A DNA stretch of 64,000 nucleotides from Novosphingobium aureum (lineage in GTDB: Bacteria; Pseudomonadota; Alphaproteobacteria; Sphingomonadales; Sphingomonadaceae): contig NZ_JADZGI010000001.1 of assembly GCF_015865035.1 (NCBI RefSeq), positions 1,054,001-1,118,000 on the forward strand, given 5' to 3'. Shown here piece after piece: positions 43,600 to 53,714 of this stretch. The notes under the pieces are model-generated. The model was not told the origin of the DNA. It was given only the letters and a program-made list of their open reading frames with translations, and made no database searches. Every line of letters begins with the position of its first letter. Position 1 is the stretch's first letter. The translations under genes were made by a program, and so were the position numbers.

Positions 43600-44040
43600 A
43601 TGCGGTATATTTTTTTCCTCCTGCTCCTTGCGACGACTCTGATGTTGCTGGCTCTGGGATACCGCAGTTTGTTGGGTGAGCCCTTTGGCCTCCTCGATAT
43701 GGTGCGCATTGTTGCACCGATCGCGATTGTCGGCTTGCTTCGTCGTCCCTTGGCGAAGCTTTCGCGTTCGCCCGATTGGTTGAAGCGGATTGGCTGGGGC
43801 TTCGGAGTGGTTCTGGGTATTGGTGGCGGGGGCTTCACGATTTGGCGCATAGGCTCCGGACTTGTTGCCGGGGTGATCGATTACGATCTTGATGGAGGTA
43901 GTGTCGCTTGGGCTGTCAACCCGACTGGCTTCGTGGTTACTGTCCTGATTTATGGGCTTAATGGCCTGTTTCTGATCGCAATGGGGCTTTTCGCATTGTG
44001 GCTGATTTTCAATCCCAGGCTCGGCGCCGTCCCGCGTTAG
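43600..44040 (+). CDS. Small integral membrane protein of unknown function
   Basis: The 146-residue protein has about four hydrophobic segments: FFLLLLATTLMLLALGY at the start, a second near IVAPIAIVGLL, a third near GWGFGVVLGIGGGGFTI, and a final VVTVLIYGLNGLFLIAMGLFALWLIF. No motif or family is recognised. Codon use is less biased and the base composition lower in GC than in the ribosomal genes on both sides, which suggests later insertion between rpoA and rplQ. The start has no clear ribosome-binding site. Confidence 0.6.
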   Translation: MRYIFFLLLLATTLMLLALGYRSLLGEPFGLLDMVRIVAPIAIVGLLRRPLAKLSRSPDWLKRIGWGFGVVLGIGGGGFTIWRIGSGLVAGVIDYDLDGGSVAWAVNPTGFVVTVLIYGLNGLFLIAMGLFALWLIFNPRLGAVPR

Positions 44041-44224
44041 GCGAACAGGGGCTTACGGAGATTGGCTTCATAGGCAGTCCTGAGAATCCTTGACTCGCGC
44101 CCCAAAATCCGCATTAGGGCCACTTCTTCGCGAAAGCGTGAATCGGTTTTTGGGCGGTGGCCGCATCCACATCGCCCGGCAGGCAGTACCTGAAACGGCT
44201 GCCTGACGAACGGAGTAAGAGTTC

Positions 44225-44647
44225 ATGCGTCACAAGTATTCGGGCCGCAAGCTGCAGCGCAAGTCCGGCCACCGCGCCGCCCTGCTGCGCAACCTGGCAG
44301 CTGCGCTCATCAAGCACGAGCAGATCAAGACCACTACGCCCAAGGCGAAGGAACTGCGTCCCTACATCGAGAAGCTGATCACGCTCGCCAAGCGCGGTGG
44401 TCTCTCGAACCGTCGTCTGGCCGCTGCCAAGATCATGGACCCGGCGCAGGAAAAGAAGCTGTTCGAAATCCTCGCCGAGCGTTACGCCGACCGCGAGGGT
44501 GGCTACACCCGCATCATCAAGGCCGGCATCCGCGCCTCGGACGCCGCTCCGGTTGCGATCATCGAGCTGGTCGACCGTGACGTCGACGCCAAGGGCCAGG
44601 ACTCCGGTCCGGTCATGAGCGAAGAGGAAGAACTCGCCGAGGCCTGA
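44225..44647 (+). CDS. rplQ: 50S ribosomal protein L17
   Basis: The 140-residue protein starts MRHKYSGRKLQRKSGHRAALLRNLA, with GGAG upstream. It has the conserved RLAAAKIMDPAQEKKLFEILAERYADREGGYTRI and a short acidic C-terminal tail (SEEEELAEA) beyond the E. coli end. It is separated from rpoA by 913 nt that include a terminator and an inserted gene, so it needs its own promoter, which I could not place. Confidence 0.97.
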   Translation: MRHKYSGRKLQRKSGHRAALLRNLAAALIKHEQIKTTTPKAKELRPYIEKLITLAKRGGLSNRRLAAAKIMDPAQEKKLFEILAERYADREGGYTRIIKAGIRASDAAPVAIIELVDRDVDAKGQDSGPVMSEEEELAEA

Positions 44648-44679
44648 GCCACGGACTAGATCTTCGTCATAGATTGCAA

Positions 44680-44720
44680 GGACGGTCGCGGGATGCCAAT
44701 CTCGCGGCCGTTCTTTTTTT
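44680..44720 (+). terminator. Rho-independent terminator of rplQ
   Basis: A 14-bp stem (44680-44693 with 44700-44713, including G-T pairs) and a 6-nt loop are followed by seven T. It closes the ribosomal region. Confidence 0.88.
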
Positions 44721-44752
44721 ATGGCCGAGATCAATCGGGTGCGGGGTATTTC

Positions 44753-46891
44753 ATGCGTAAGTTGGGCCGAGCGGCGGCAGCCTTGTCAGTCTTGTGTGCA
44801 ACGCCCATCTGGGCCGACGACATGAGCAAGATGACATATCCCGAAACCCGCCGCGGCGACGTCGCCGAGACCCTCTTTGGCGAGACCATTGCCGATCCCT
44901 ACCGCTGGCTCGAGAATGACGTGCGCGAGGACAAGGAGGTCGCCGACTGGGTCGCGCGCGAGAGCTCCTTCACCGACGACTATCTCAAGACGCTGCCGCA
45001 GCGCGACTGGTTCGCGGGCCGGGTCAGGTCGCTGCTCGACTTCGAGCGCTTCAGCCTCCCTGAGAAGGCGGGCAAGCGCTACTTCTACACGCGCAATTCG
45101 GGCCTGCTCAATCAGGCGCAGCTCTTCGTGCGCGAGGGGCTCAAGGGCGAGCCGCGCCTGCTGATCGATCCCAATGCCTGGGCCAAGGACGGGGCCACCG
45201 CGCTAAGCGACTGGGTGCCCTCGCACGAGGGCTCGTTCCTGCTCTTCAGCATACAGGACGGGGGCAGCGACTGGCGCGTGCTCCACGTGCTCGACGTCAA
45301 GACCGGCAAGGTGCTCGAGGACGAAATCCGCTGGGTCAAGTTCTCAGGCCTCGCCTGGGTCGGCGAGGAGGGCTTCCTCTACTCGCGCTATCCCGCACCC
45401 GGCGAGGGCGAGACCTTCCAGGAACGCAACTACAACCAGACCGTCTACTTCCACCGCCTCGGCACCGCGCAGGACGAGGACACGGTGGTCTACCGCACGC
45501 CCGATCACCCCGAGTACAACCATGTCGCACAGGTCACGCAGGACGGGCGCTGGGCGATCGTGACCAGCTCGGTCGGCACCGATGCGCGCTACGAGGTCCA
45601 CGCCATCGACCTGAAGGCGAAGGACTGGACGCCGCGTCCGGTCGTGACCGGCTTCAGCGATGCCTGGGATCTCGTCGAAGGGGTCGGCAACCGCCTCTGG
45701 TTCGTCACCAACGAGGATGCACCGCGCAAGCGGCTCGTCGAGGTCGATCTCGGCAAGGCCGAGCCGGTCTTCTCCGAGGTCGTGCCCCAGCGCGAGGACA
45801 TTCTCGAGCGCGCGGGCATCGTCGGCGACAGGCTGGTGCTCAACTACATGCACGATGCCGCGAGCCGCGCGGTGATCGTCGGGCTCGACGGCAAGACGCC
45901 CAAGGAGCTGACCCTCAACGGCATCGGCACCGCGTCAGGTTTCTCGGGCAAGCCGGGCGATCCCGAGACCTTCTACGCCTTCACCAGCTTCAACCGCCCG
46001 GCCTCGATCTTCCGCATGGACATCCGCACCGGCAAGTCCGAGCCCTTCGCCGAGCCGGAGATGGACTTCGACCCCGAGGACTTCCTCGTCGAGCAGCGCT
46101 TCTACACCTCGAAGGACGGGACGCGCGTGCCGATGTTCGTGGTGCGCCGCAAGGACGTGGCGGCGAGCGGCAAGGCGGTGCCGACGCTCCTCTACGGCTA
46201 TGGCGGTTTCGACATCGCGCTGACGCCCGGCTTCTCGGCCTCGCGGCTTGCCTGGGTTCAGGCGGGCGGCGCCTATGCGCTGGCGAACCTGCGCGGCGGG
46301 GGCGAGTACGGGCGGGCCTGGCACGATGCCGGACGGCGCGAGAACAAGCAGAACGTGTTCGACGACTTCATCGCTGCGGGCGAGTATCTCAAGGCCGAGG
46401 GCATCACCAGCAAGGATGGCCTGGGTATCCAGGGCGGTTCGAACGGCGGGTTGCTCGTCGGCGCGGTGACCAACCAGCGCCCCGACCTCTTCGCCGCCGC
46501 GGTGCCGCAGGTGGGCGTGATGGACATGCTGCGCTTCGACCGCTTCACCGCCGGACGCTACTGGGTCGACGACTACGGCTATCCCGACAAGGAGGCCGAC
46601 TTCCGCATCCTGCGCAGCTATTCGCCCTACCACAACGTGCGCGCGGGCGAGGACTACCCCGCAATCCTCGTCACCACCGCCGATACCGACGACCGCGTGG
46701 TGCCCGGCCACTCGTTCAAGTATGCCGCCGCGATCCAGCACGCGGACCTTGGCGACAAGCCGCACCTCATCCGCATCGAGACGCGCGCGGGCCACGGTTC
46801 GGGCAAGCCTACCGACAAGGTGATCGAGGAATCGGCGGACATCCTCTCGTTCCTCGCGCAGTGGACAGGGCTCGAGGTTCCGCAGGACTGA
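44753..46891 (+). CDS. Prolyl oligopeptidase family serine peptidase (S9A), exported
   Basis: The 712-residue protein starts at 44753 with a signal peptide ending near CATPIWADD. An N-terminal segment typical of S9A (YPETRRGDVAETLFGETIADPYRWLEND) leads into a beta-propeller region (about 100-430) and a C-terminal alpha/beta hydrolase. The catalytic triad is visible: Ser in GIQGGSNGGLLVG, Asp in TTADTDDRVVPGHS and His in RAGHGSGK. It would cleave short peptides after proline in the periplasm. It stands alone after the ribosomal terminator; ATG codons before 44753 lie in the terminator region and are unlikely starts. Confidence 0.92.
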   Translation: MRKLGRAAAALSVLCATPIWADDMSKMTYPETRRGDVAETLFGETIADPYRWLENDVREDKEVADWVARESSFTDDYLKTLPQRDWFAGRVRSLLDFERFSLPEKAGKRYFYTRNSGLLNQAQLFVREGLKGEPRLLIDPNAWAKDGATALSDWVPSHEGSFLLFSIQDGGSDWRVLHVLDVKTGKVLEDEIRWVKFSGLAWVGEEGFLYSRYPAPGEGETFQERNYNQTVYFHRLGTAQDEDTVVYRTPDHPEYNHVAQVTQDGRWAIVTSSVGTDARYEVHAIDLKAKDWTPRPVVTGFSDAWDLVEGVGNRLWFVTNEDAPRKRLVEVDLGKAEPVFSEVVPQREDILERAGIVGDRLVLNYMHDAASRAVIVGLDGKTPKELTLNGIGTASGFSGKPGDPETFYAFTSFNRPASIFRMDIRTGKSEPFAEPEMDFDPEDFLVEQRFYTSKDGTRVPMFVVRRKDVAASGKAVPTLLYGYGGFDIALTPGFSASRLAWVQAGGAYALANLRGGGEYGRAWHDAGRRENKQNVFDDFIAAGEYLKAEGITSKDGLGIQGGSNGGLLVGAVTNQRPDLFAAAVPQVGVMDMLRFDRFTAGRYWVDDYGYPDKEADFRILRSYSPYHNVRAGEDYPAILVTTADTDDRVVPGHSFKYAAAIQHADLGDKPHLIRIETRAGHGSGKPTDKVIEESADILSFLAQWTGLEVPQD

Positions 46892-47039
46892 GCCGGGTTC
46901 GGGGCCGGAGCCATGGGCGTGCCGGTGCTATCGTCGCACTAGTGCACGCTCTCGGTTCATCGACGCGACAGCGCGGCCCGTCTATGCCATGATCCATGCT
47001 GACGGCGCGGACAGTGCGCGCCGAGGATGGACACGAGAC

Positions 47040-47717
47040 ATGATGCGGTTCCTGCGTTCGCGTACGAGTACCCTCTTGGCGGCCACGGCCGTGCTGGCGA
47101 TGAGCGCCACGCCTGCGCTTGCCCGGGGCCGCCATGGCCCGCCGCGCCATCATCACCATCACCGCGGCGGATCGGGTGCGGGCGACCTGCTCGCGGGGCT
47201 GCTCGTGATCGGCGGCATCGCGGCGATCGCGAGCAACATTTCGGCCCGGCAGGCGCCGCGCGAGGCTCCCTACGAGCCCGACGGCCCCTATGGCGCCGAC
47301 GACGATGCCGGTTACGGCGCCGACTACCCCGGCGCCGACGGCGGCGATGCCTATCGCGGCTCGGCGCGTCCGGCCTATCCCGGCGGGCCCGTTGCGGGTG
47401 ACGACGAGGGCTACGCCGAGCAGGACTATCCCGAGGACAGCAGCGCCGCCTACGCCGGCTCGCGCGGGCGCGACGGGTCCGATCGCAGCTATGGCGCGGG
47501 TTCGGCTTCAGCCAGTTTCGGCATGGCGGTCGACACCTGCAGCGAAGAGATCGAGCGTTCGGGCGAGCGCCGGATCGGCAGCCTCGGCGAAGTGACCAGC
47601 CAGAACGGACGCGTCGCGGTCTCGGGGCGCCTGACCGACGGTCGCGGTTTCGCCTGCAGCATCGACGACACCGGCCGCCTGCGTTCGGTCGCGGTCGACG
47701 GGCACGCGATGATCTGA
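47040..47717 (+). CDS. Secreted Gly/Asp/Tyr-rich hypothetical protein
   Basis: The 225-residue product (start at 47040 or the next codon, 47043) has a signal peptide (LLAATAVLAMSATPALARG). It continues with a His run (PPRHHHHHRGG), a short hydrophobic helix (DLLAGLLVIGGIAAIASNIS), and a low-complexity tract of about 90 residues rich in Tyr, Asp, Gly and Pro. A compact C-terminal domain follows (about 165-225: FGMAVDTCSEEIERSGERRIGSLGEVTSQNGRVAVSGRL), with two Cys that could form a disulfide. I do not recognise a named family. Confidence 0.65.
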   Translation: MMRFLRSRTSTLLAATAVLAMSATPALARGRHGPPRHHHHHRGGSGAGDLLAGLLVIGGIAAIASNISARQAPREAPYEPDGPYGADDDAGYGADYPGADGGDAYRGSARPAYPGGPVAGDDEGYAEQDYPEDSSAAYAGSRGRDGSDRSYGAGSASASFGMAVDTCSEEIERSGERRIGSLGEVTSQNGRVAVSGRLTDGRGFACSIDDTGRLRSVAVDGHAMI

Positions 47718-47770
47718 GGCGAGGGGGGCGCGGTCGGCAGCCCTGCTCTAGGCAGGGCGCCGATCAGCCC

Positions 47771-47834
47771 GAGCGGAGAATGGGTCGGTCTTGAACTGCT
47801 TGAAAAATTCGGCCTTCCGGTTTCGGCCCATTGC
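47771..47834 (+). repeat. 64-bp leader repeat, copy 1
   Basis: This 64-bp sequence (GAGCGGAGAA ... TTTCGGCCCATTGC) recurs at 48532-48595 with 57 of 64 bases identical by hand alignment and no gap. Each copy ends 23-31 nt before the start codon of a different small gene. Confidence 0.85.
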
Positions 47835-47857
47835 GCGCAGGGTGCCACAATCCTGTC

Positions 47858-48214
47858 ATGGCTAGGCGGCGACGGCATGTTGGCAAGTATGCTCAAGAGC
47901 GCTGGCCCAGGCTTCATAATTTGATGGTAGTTCACTTCGGTGAAGACTTCAGCGACGATTACGGGTCGCTTGAAGGTGCTATGAGGGCCGCTACGACCGA
48001 CGGCTCAGTCGAGCATAGGGAGGCCATTGTTCAAGAGTGGCGCGATTGGAATGCGTGGGAGGGTGTCGAAGAAGACATCAGGCCATTCCTGCACGATGGG
48101 TTCAGCGTGGCGGTGTTCTTGCGAAGACCAGTCGATGGCCGCAATCTAATGAACTGGCTTTATGACGAACTGATAGCCGGCATCCGGGCCGATGTCGGCA
48201 AGCAATGGCAATGA
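47858..48214 (+). CDS. Small soluble protein, possibly immunity-like
   Basis: The 118-residue product starts MARRRRHVGKYAQERWPRLHNLM at 47858. No signal or membrane segment is present. The stretch HNLMVVHFGEDFSDDYGSLEGAMRAA is reminiscent of contact-dependent inhibition immunity proteins, which carry an aromatic/acidic DW-YGS-A pattern; the resemblance is weak and only by eye. Base composition is less GC-rich than the neighbouring core genes. The gene lies between the 64-bp leader and the 327-bp element, and its stop codon lies in the first bases of the latter. No toxin gene is adjacent. Confidence 0.5.
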   Translation: MARRRRHVGKYAQERWPRLHNLMVVHFGEDFSDDYGSLEGAMRAATTDGSVEHREAIVQEWRDWNAWEGVEEDIRPFLHDGFSVAVFLRRPVDGRNLMNWLYDELIAGIRADVGKQWQ

Positions 48215-48537
48215 CCGCACCCCACCCATCTTCGTCATTCCCGCGAAGGCGGGAATCCAGACAGCGCAGCGCTTCGCCTCAAGATCAGTGGTCAGAAGCT
48301 GCGCGGGTCGCCCATAGGTAATTTTCACCGCGAGGTTGGAGCTGGATTCCCGCCTATGCGGGAATGACGAGGATTGGGGTGCGGAACTGGCATCGGGAAC
48401 TGGTGTCATGGAAGCTGAACCCAAGGTTCCGCTTTTTGCGCAAATCAGTCCCTCCAGCCCCGCTCAGCCGGAGCCTGTCGAAGGCCCCGAGGTGGGGCGC
48501 TGTGGCTCGCATGTTTCGACAAGCTCAGCATGAGCGG
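48211..48537 (+). repeat. 327-bp downstream repeat element, copy A
   Basis: It aligns without gaps to 48929-49255 with about 29 mismatches (91% identity, counted by hand). It contains an inverted pair of GTCATTCCCGCG-type palindromes (48233-48258 and 48344-48369) and ends with the GCTCAGCCTGAGC/CTTCGACAAGCTCAG dispersed motifs. Its last six bases overlap the second leader. Confidence 0.88.
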
Positions 48538-48595
48538 AGAATATGCCGGTCCTGAACTGCTTTGAAAATTCGGCCGTCCGGTTTCGGCCCATTGC
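48532..48595 (+). repeat. 64-bp leader repeat, copy 2
   Basis: Second copy of the leader at 47771-47834. It follows directly from the end of element A, so the two repeat modules are fused here. Confidence 0.85.
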
Positions 48596-48626
48596 TGACA
48601 TCGAGTCTTCTCGGTTAAATAACTCC

Positions 48627-48917
48627 ATGCGCTTGATCATAATTTTCACTTTGACTGGGCTAGTAGCAGGTCTCATCAGCTTTTTTGTTAGTAGGTTCTC
48701 TAGCCGCCTAGCTGGTCGGCTAGCGATATTAATGTCTCTGATCAGCGCTCCACTTCTCGCCTACACGGGTTGGTACGCATGGACCGCGAAGGCTGGCGAC
48801 GATTGGACATGGTGGATGCCTGGGATTGTGATGCTTTCACCTGTATTGGTCGCTTGGGCCATCGGTACGTTCTTCGGGTGGGCCATCGCTCGAACGGGGA
48901 AGGCAGGGCCAAAGTAG
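48627..48917 (+). CDS. Small three-helix membrane protein
   Basis: The 96-residue product starts MRLIIIFTLTGLVAGLISFF at 48627 and has three hydrophobic helices (the first at 1-22, one near LAILMSLISAPLLAYTGWYAW, one near IVMLSPVLVAWAIGTFFGWAI). It is unrelated to the gene in the first repeat unit, although leader and trailer are shared. GC content is low for this genome. No family is recognised; the evidence for a real gene is composition, hydrophobic pattern and its cassette-like setting. Confidence 0.5.
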   Translation: MRLIIIFTLTGLVAGLISFFVSRFSSRLAGRLAILMSLISAPLLAYTGWYAWTAKAGDDWTWWMPGIVMLSPVLVAWAIGTFFGWAIARTGKAGPK

Positions 48918-48928
48918 CGAAGCCAGTC

Positions 48929-49255
48929 ATGTCCGCACCCCACCCAACTTCGTCATTGCCGCGAAGGCGGGAATCCAGACAGCGCAGCGCTTTGTCTCGA
49001 GATCAGTGGTCAGAAGCTGCGCGGCTCGCCCATAGGTAATTTTCACCGCGAGGTTGGAGCTGGATTCCCGCTTTCGCGGGAATGACGAGGATTGGGGCAA
49101 GGAACTTGCTTTGGGAATTGGTGTCATGGAAGCTGAACCCAACCTTGCGCTTCTCACGCAAATTAGCCCCTCCAGCCCCGCTCAGCCTGAGCCTGTCGAA
49201 GGCCCCGAGGCGGGGTGCTGTGGCTCGCATGCTTCGACAAGCTCAGCATGAGCGG
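48929..49255 (+). repeat. 327-bp downstream repeat element, copy B
   Basis: Second copy of element A at a fixed offset of 718 nt, including the inverted palindromes and the CTTCGACAAGCTCAG end. No leader copy follows it; the next gene is the convergent channel gene. Confidence 0.88.
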
Positions 49256-49305
49256 GGCGCCAACATTCGCCAGCCCATGTCAGCCTTTCCAATCACCGCC
49301 GCATC

Positions 49306-49944
49306 CTAGCCTCCGGCGACCTCGTCGCCGCGGTGGGTGGGCAGGCCGAGCTTCCATTGGATGGCCGCGGCGCGCAGGGCGAAGCCGCAGGCGGCGCCGA
49401 CCATCCACGAGGTCCAGGGCGTCACGTCGAGGCTGATCATCAGCGCGGCGACGCCCGAGGCGAGCGCGGCGGCGGTGACGTAGAGTTCGGGGCGCATCAG
49501 GATCGAGGTCTGTCCGGCGATCACGTCGCGGATGATGCCACCCGCGCAGCCGGTCATTACCCCCATCAGGAAGGCGGGCACCGGCGGCACGCCCCAGCCC
49601 AGTGCCTTGATCGTGCCGAGCACCGAATAGACCGCCATGCCCAGCGCGTCGGTCCACAAGAGCATGCGCATGTTGTACCAGCGCACCGGGGTGAACCAGG
49701 CGATCATCGCCACCGCGAGGCAGACCGGGGCGACGAGCCGGTCGTGGACCCAGAACACCGGCGCGCCGATCAGCAGGTCGCGCACGGTGCCCCCGCCTAC
49801 ACCCGCGATCAGCGCGAAGAAGGCGACCGTGACGTAAGTCTGGCGTTCGCGCGTGCCCGACAGCGCGCCCGAAAGCGCGAAGAGGCCGATGGCGATGAGG
49901 TCGACGGCGGCGGGCAGTACCGGGGTATCTGGAGGCGTGATCAT
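49306..49944 (-). CDS. TRIC-family (UPF0126/YicG-type) cation channel protein
   Basis: The 212-residue membrane protein has seven helices in two repeated halves, with the paired glycine-rich motifs GVGGGTVRDLLIGAPVFW and GCAGGIIRDVIAGQTSI that mark this family. Prokaryotic TRIC proteins form K+-selective trimeric channels. The start MITPPDTPVLPAAVDLIAIGLFALSGAL places the first helix at once. It is a single gene, convergent with the repeat region and divergent from the M49-like peptidase gene. Confidence 0.9.
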   Translation of the reverse strand: MITPPDTPVLPAAVDLIAIGLFALSGALSGTRERQTYVTVAFFALIAGVGGGTVRDLLIGAPVFWVHDRLVAPVCLAVAMIAWFTPVRWYNMRMLLWTDALGMAVYSVLGTIKALGWGVPPVPAFLMGVMTGCAGGIIRDVIAGQTSILMRPELYVTAAALASGVAALMISLDVTPWTSWMVGAACGFALRAAAIQWKLGLPTHRGDEVAGG

Positions 49945-50100
49945 CGCTCCTGCCTAGCACTGCTTGGCTGGCGCAGGCCACCGGGACTGGCGCGAAATCC
50001 GCAGCGTTCGCAAGGCGCAGGTGCCGCGCGCTCGCCCCTTGCATGGCGCGGGCAGGGGGCTAGGTTGCCAGCAACGTAGATCTCCTATGGAAGATACCTC

Positions 50101-51822
<1,722 letters not shown>

Positions 51823-51873
51823 GCATGCGGCGGGAGGCCGGAGTGACCGGTCTCCCGCGCAGCCTGGGGCTTA

Positions 51874-52803
51874 CTACAAGGCCCACCACAGGTAGCCGGT
51901 GATCGTCGCGAGCGAGATGATCGTCGAGCCCAGCACCACGCGCGCGGTGACCTCGGCCTCGCGCCCGTAGAACTCGGCGAGCATGAACGGGCCGGTGCCG
52001 GTCGGCAGGGCCGAGAGGATCACCGCGGCATGGACCGTTGCCGCCTCGAGGTGGAGCAGCGGGGCGGCGATCAGCCAGACGATGAGCGGCTGCAGCACCA
52101 GCTTGATCGCCATGAGCATGCCGACGCGTGCGCGCGGGGTCTTGCTGCCCTTGCGGTCGGCGGCGAGGAACAGGCCGAGCGCGACCAGCGCACAGGGCGA
52201 GGCGGCATTGCCGAGCAGGGTCAGGAAGCTATCGACGGGGCCGGGCAGGGCAATCCCCGTGATCGGGAAGAGGCTTGCGACGAGCGGGGCTGCTACCAGC
52301 GGATTGGCGAGCACCCGGCGCGCGACCTTGAGCGCCAGCGCCCGGTAGGAGGCGGCCTTCTGCGTGCTCGCCTCGATCAGCACGATTGCAGTCGCGAAGA
52401 GCGCGCAGACCGTCATCAGCACCGAGAGCAGGGTGAGCGACTGGAACTGTGCGCCGAGCACCGCTGCGATGATCGGGAAGCCCATGTAGCCATTGTTGGC
52501 ATAGCTCGAATTGAGCCCGTCGATGGCCGCGTCGGCAAGCCCGTGGCGCATGCGCCAGGCGAGCGTGAGCACGAAGGTGCCGAGCGTCCCGCCGACCATC
52601 GCGACAAGGAAGCCGGGCTGCCACAGCTGTGCAGGCTGGGCGGTCGCGACGATGTGGAAGAGCAGTGCGGGCAGCGCCAGCCAGACCACGAAGCGGTTGA
52701 GCTCGCTCGTCGACTGCGGCCCGAGCGCGCCGAGCCGCCGTGCCAGCCAGCCGGCGAAGATGAGCGCGAAGATCGGCAGGACGGTGAGCAGCGGGGTCAG
52801 CAT
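51874..52803 (-). CDS. AEC (auxin efflux carrier) family transporter
   Basis: The 309-residue membrane protein has about ten helices. Signature regions are LPIFALIFAGWLARRLGAL near the start, NSSYANNGYMGFPIIAAVLG in the middle (the conserved N-x-G motif of the family) and ILSALPTGTGPFMLAEFYGREAEVTARVVLGSTIISLATI near the end. Bacterial AEC members export or exchange small organic acids such as malate; the substrate here is unknown. It is convergent with the M49-like gene. Confidence 0.9.
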   Translation of the reverse strand: MLTPLLTVLPIFALIFAGWLARRLGALGPQSTSELNRFVVWLALPALLFHIVATAQPAQLWQPGFLVAMVGGTLGTFVLTLAWRMRHGLADAAIDGLNSSYANNGYMGFPIIAAVLGAQFQSLTLLSVLMTVCALFATAIVLIEASTQKAASYRALALKVARRVLANPLVAAPLVASLFPITGIALPGPVDSFLTLLGNAASPCALVALGLFLAADRKGSKTPRARVGMLMAIKLVLQPLIVWLIAAPLLHLEAATVHAAVILSALPTGTGPFMLAEFYGREAEVTARVVLGSTIISLATITGYLWWAL

Positions 52804-52868
52804 GTGGCAGGCCAGTTCGGTTGGGCGGGGTCTCGTTCAGCGCGGTCGGTCGCAGGCGTCGTGCGCGC

Positions 52869-53693
52869 TCAGAACGAGACGCGCATGTAGCCCGAGACCC
52901 GCGCGCCGCTGTCGTTGTCCCAGTAGGGGCTGGTGCGGTTGGCGGACTGGTCGATGGTGGTGTCGGAGAACTGCATGCCATAGGCAAGGTTGAGGTGCGA
53001 GCGCTCGATGCCGAGGCGATAGTCGGTGTAGTTGCCGTCGGGGCGCAGGCGCACGGCGCGCATCGCGGCCAGCGTGTCGTCCTTGCGCGAACCCAGGGTA
53101 TGGCCCGCCCCGGCGTAGAGCGTGAAGCCGGTGCCGGGCAGTCCCAGCTCGGCGTCGGCGGAGAGGTAGAGGTTGTCGCCGCCGATGGCGTCCTGCGAGG
53201 GCGCATAGGCAGCGCCCAGGCGCAGCCATGCCGGGCCGAGCGTGCGCGAGACGCCGCCTTCCAGCTCGACGTAGTCCATCGCGCCCGCATCGAGGTAGAG
53301 GTGCGCGCGCGCGCCGGCGGTGAAGGTCCAGCCTGCCGAGGCGGTGCGCAGCTGCGGCGCGATCTCGAGACCGAGCTCGGCATCACCGTTGCGGTTGCTC
53401 GAGCGCAGCGTGGCAGCGCGCGCATCGAGGATGAAGGAGGAGGTGACGGGCAGCGTGCCATCGACGAGGAGCGCGGCCTTGCCGCCGCTCTGGCCAAGGC
53501 CGCGTGCACGAAGGTCGGTGGTCGCCTCGATCGCGGCGCTCGCGGGCAATACGCCCTGCGCCTGCGCGGCAAGCGGTGCGAACGCGGCTGCGGCGAGGGT
53601 GAGCGCTGCGGCCTTGCGCGCGATGGCGGGGATAGAGGGGAAGGAGAAGCCGGACGGGGCCGCATGGGCGGCGGTAACGCAATGCCTGTACAT
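52869..53693 (-). CDS. TorF-family putative porin
   Basis: The 274-residue protein has a signal peptide (AAALTLAAAAFAPLAAQAQG). A beta-barrel follows, starting with IEATTDLRARGLGQSGGKAALLVDG, the typical first strand of TorF-like porins, and ending in a C-terminal Phe (YMRVSF), the BAM recognition end. Alternating strands such as NYTDYRLGIERSHLNLAYGM support a small outer-membrane barrel. The solute is unknown. It is 65 nt upstream of the AEC gene on the same strand, so the two may be one transcription unit. Confidence 0.75.
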   Translation of the reverse strand: MYRHCVTAAHAAPSGFSFPSIPAIARKAAALTLAAAAFAPLAAQAQGVLPASAAIEATTDLRARGLGQSGGKAALLVDGTLPVTSSFILDARAATLRSSNRNGDAELGLEIAPQLRTASAGWTFTAGARAHLYLDAGAMDYVELEGGVSRTLGPAWLRLGAAYAPSQDAIGGDNLYLSADAELGLPGTGFTLYAGAGHTLGSRKDDTLAAMRAVRLRPDGNYTDYRLGIERSHLNLAYGMQFSDTTIDQSANRTSPYWDNDSGARVSGYMRVSF

Positions 53694-53714
53694 GCGGCCC
53701 CGCTTAGCGATGGA

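Noticed and set aside
47771..49255. Integron cassette array
   Set aside because: The layout is cassette-like, but I found no integrase and no convincing attC core sites at the unit junctions, so it is reported only as an unexplained repeat arrangement.
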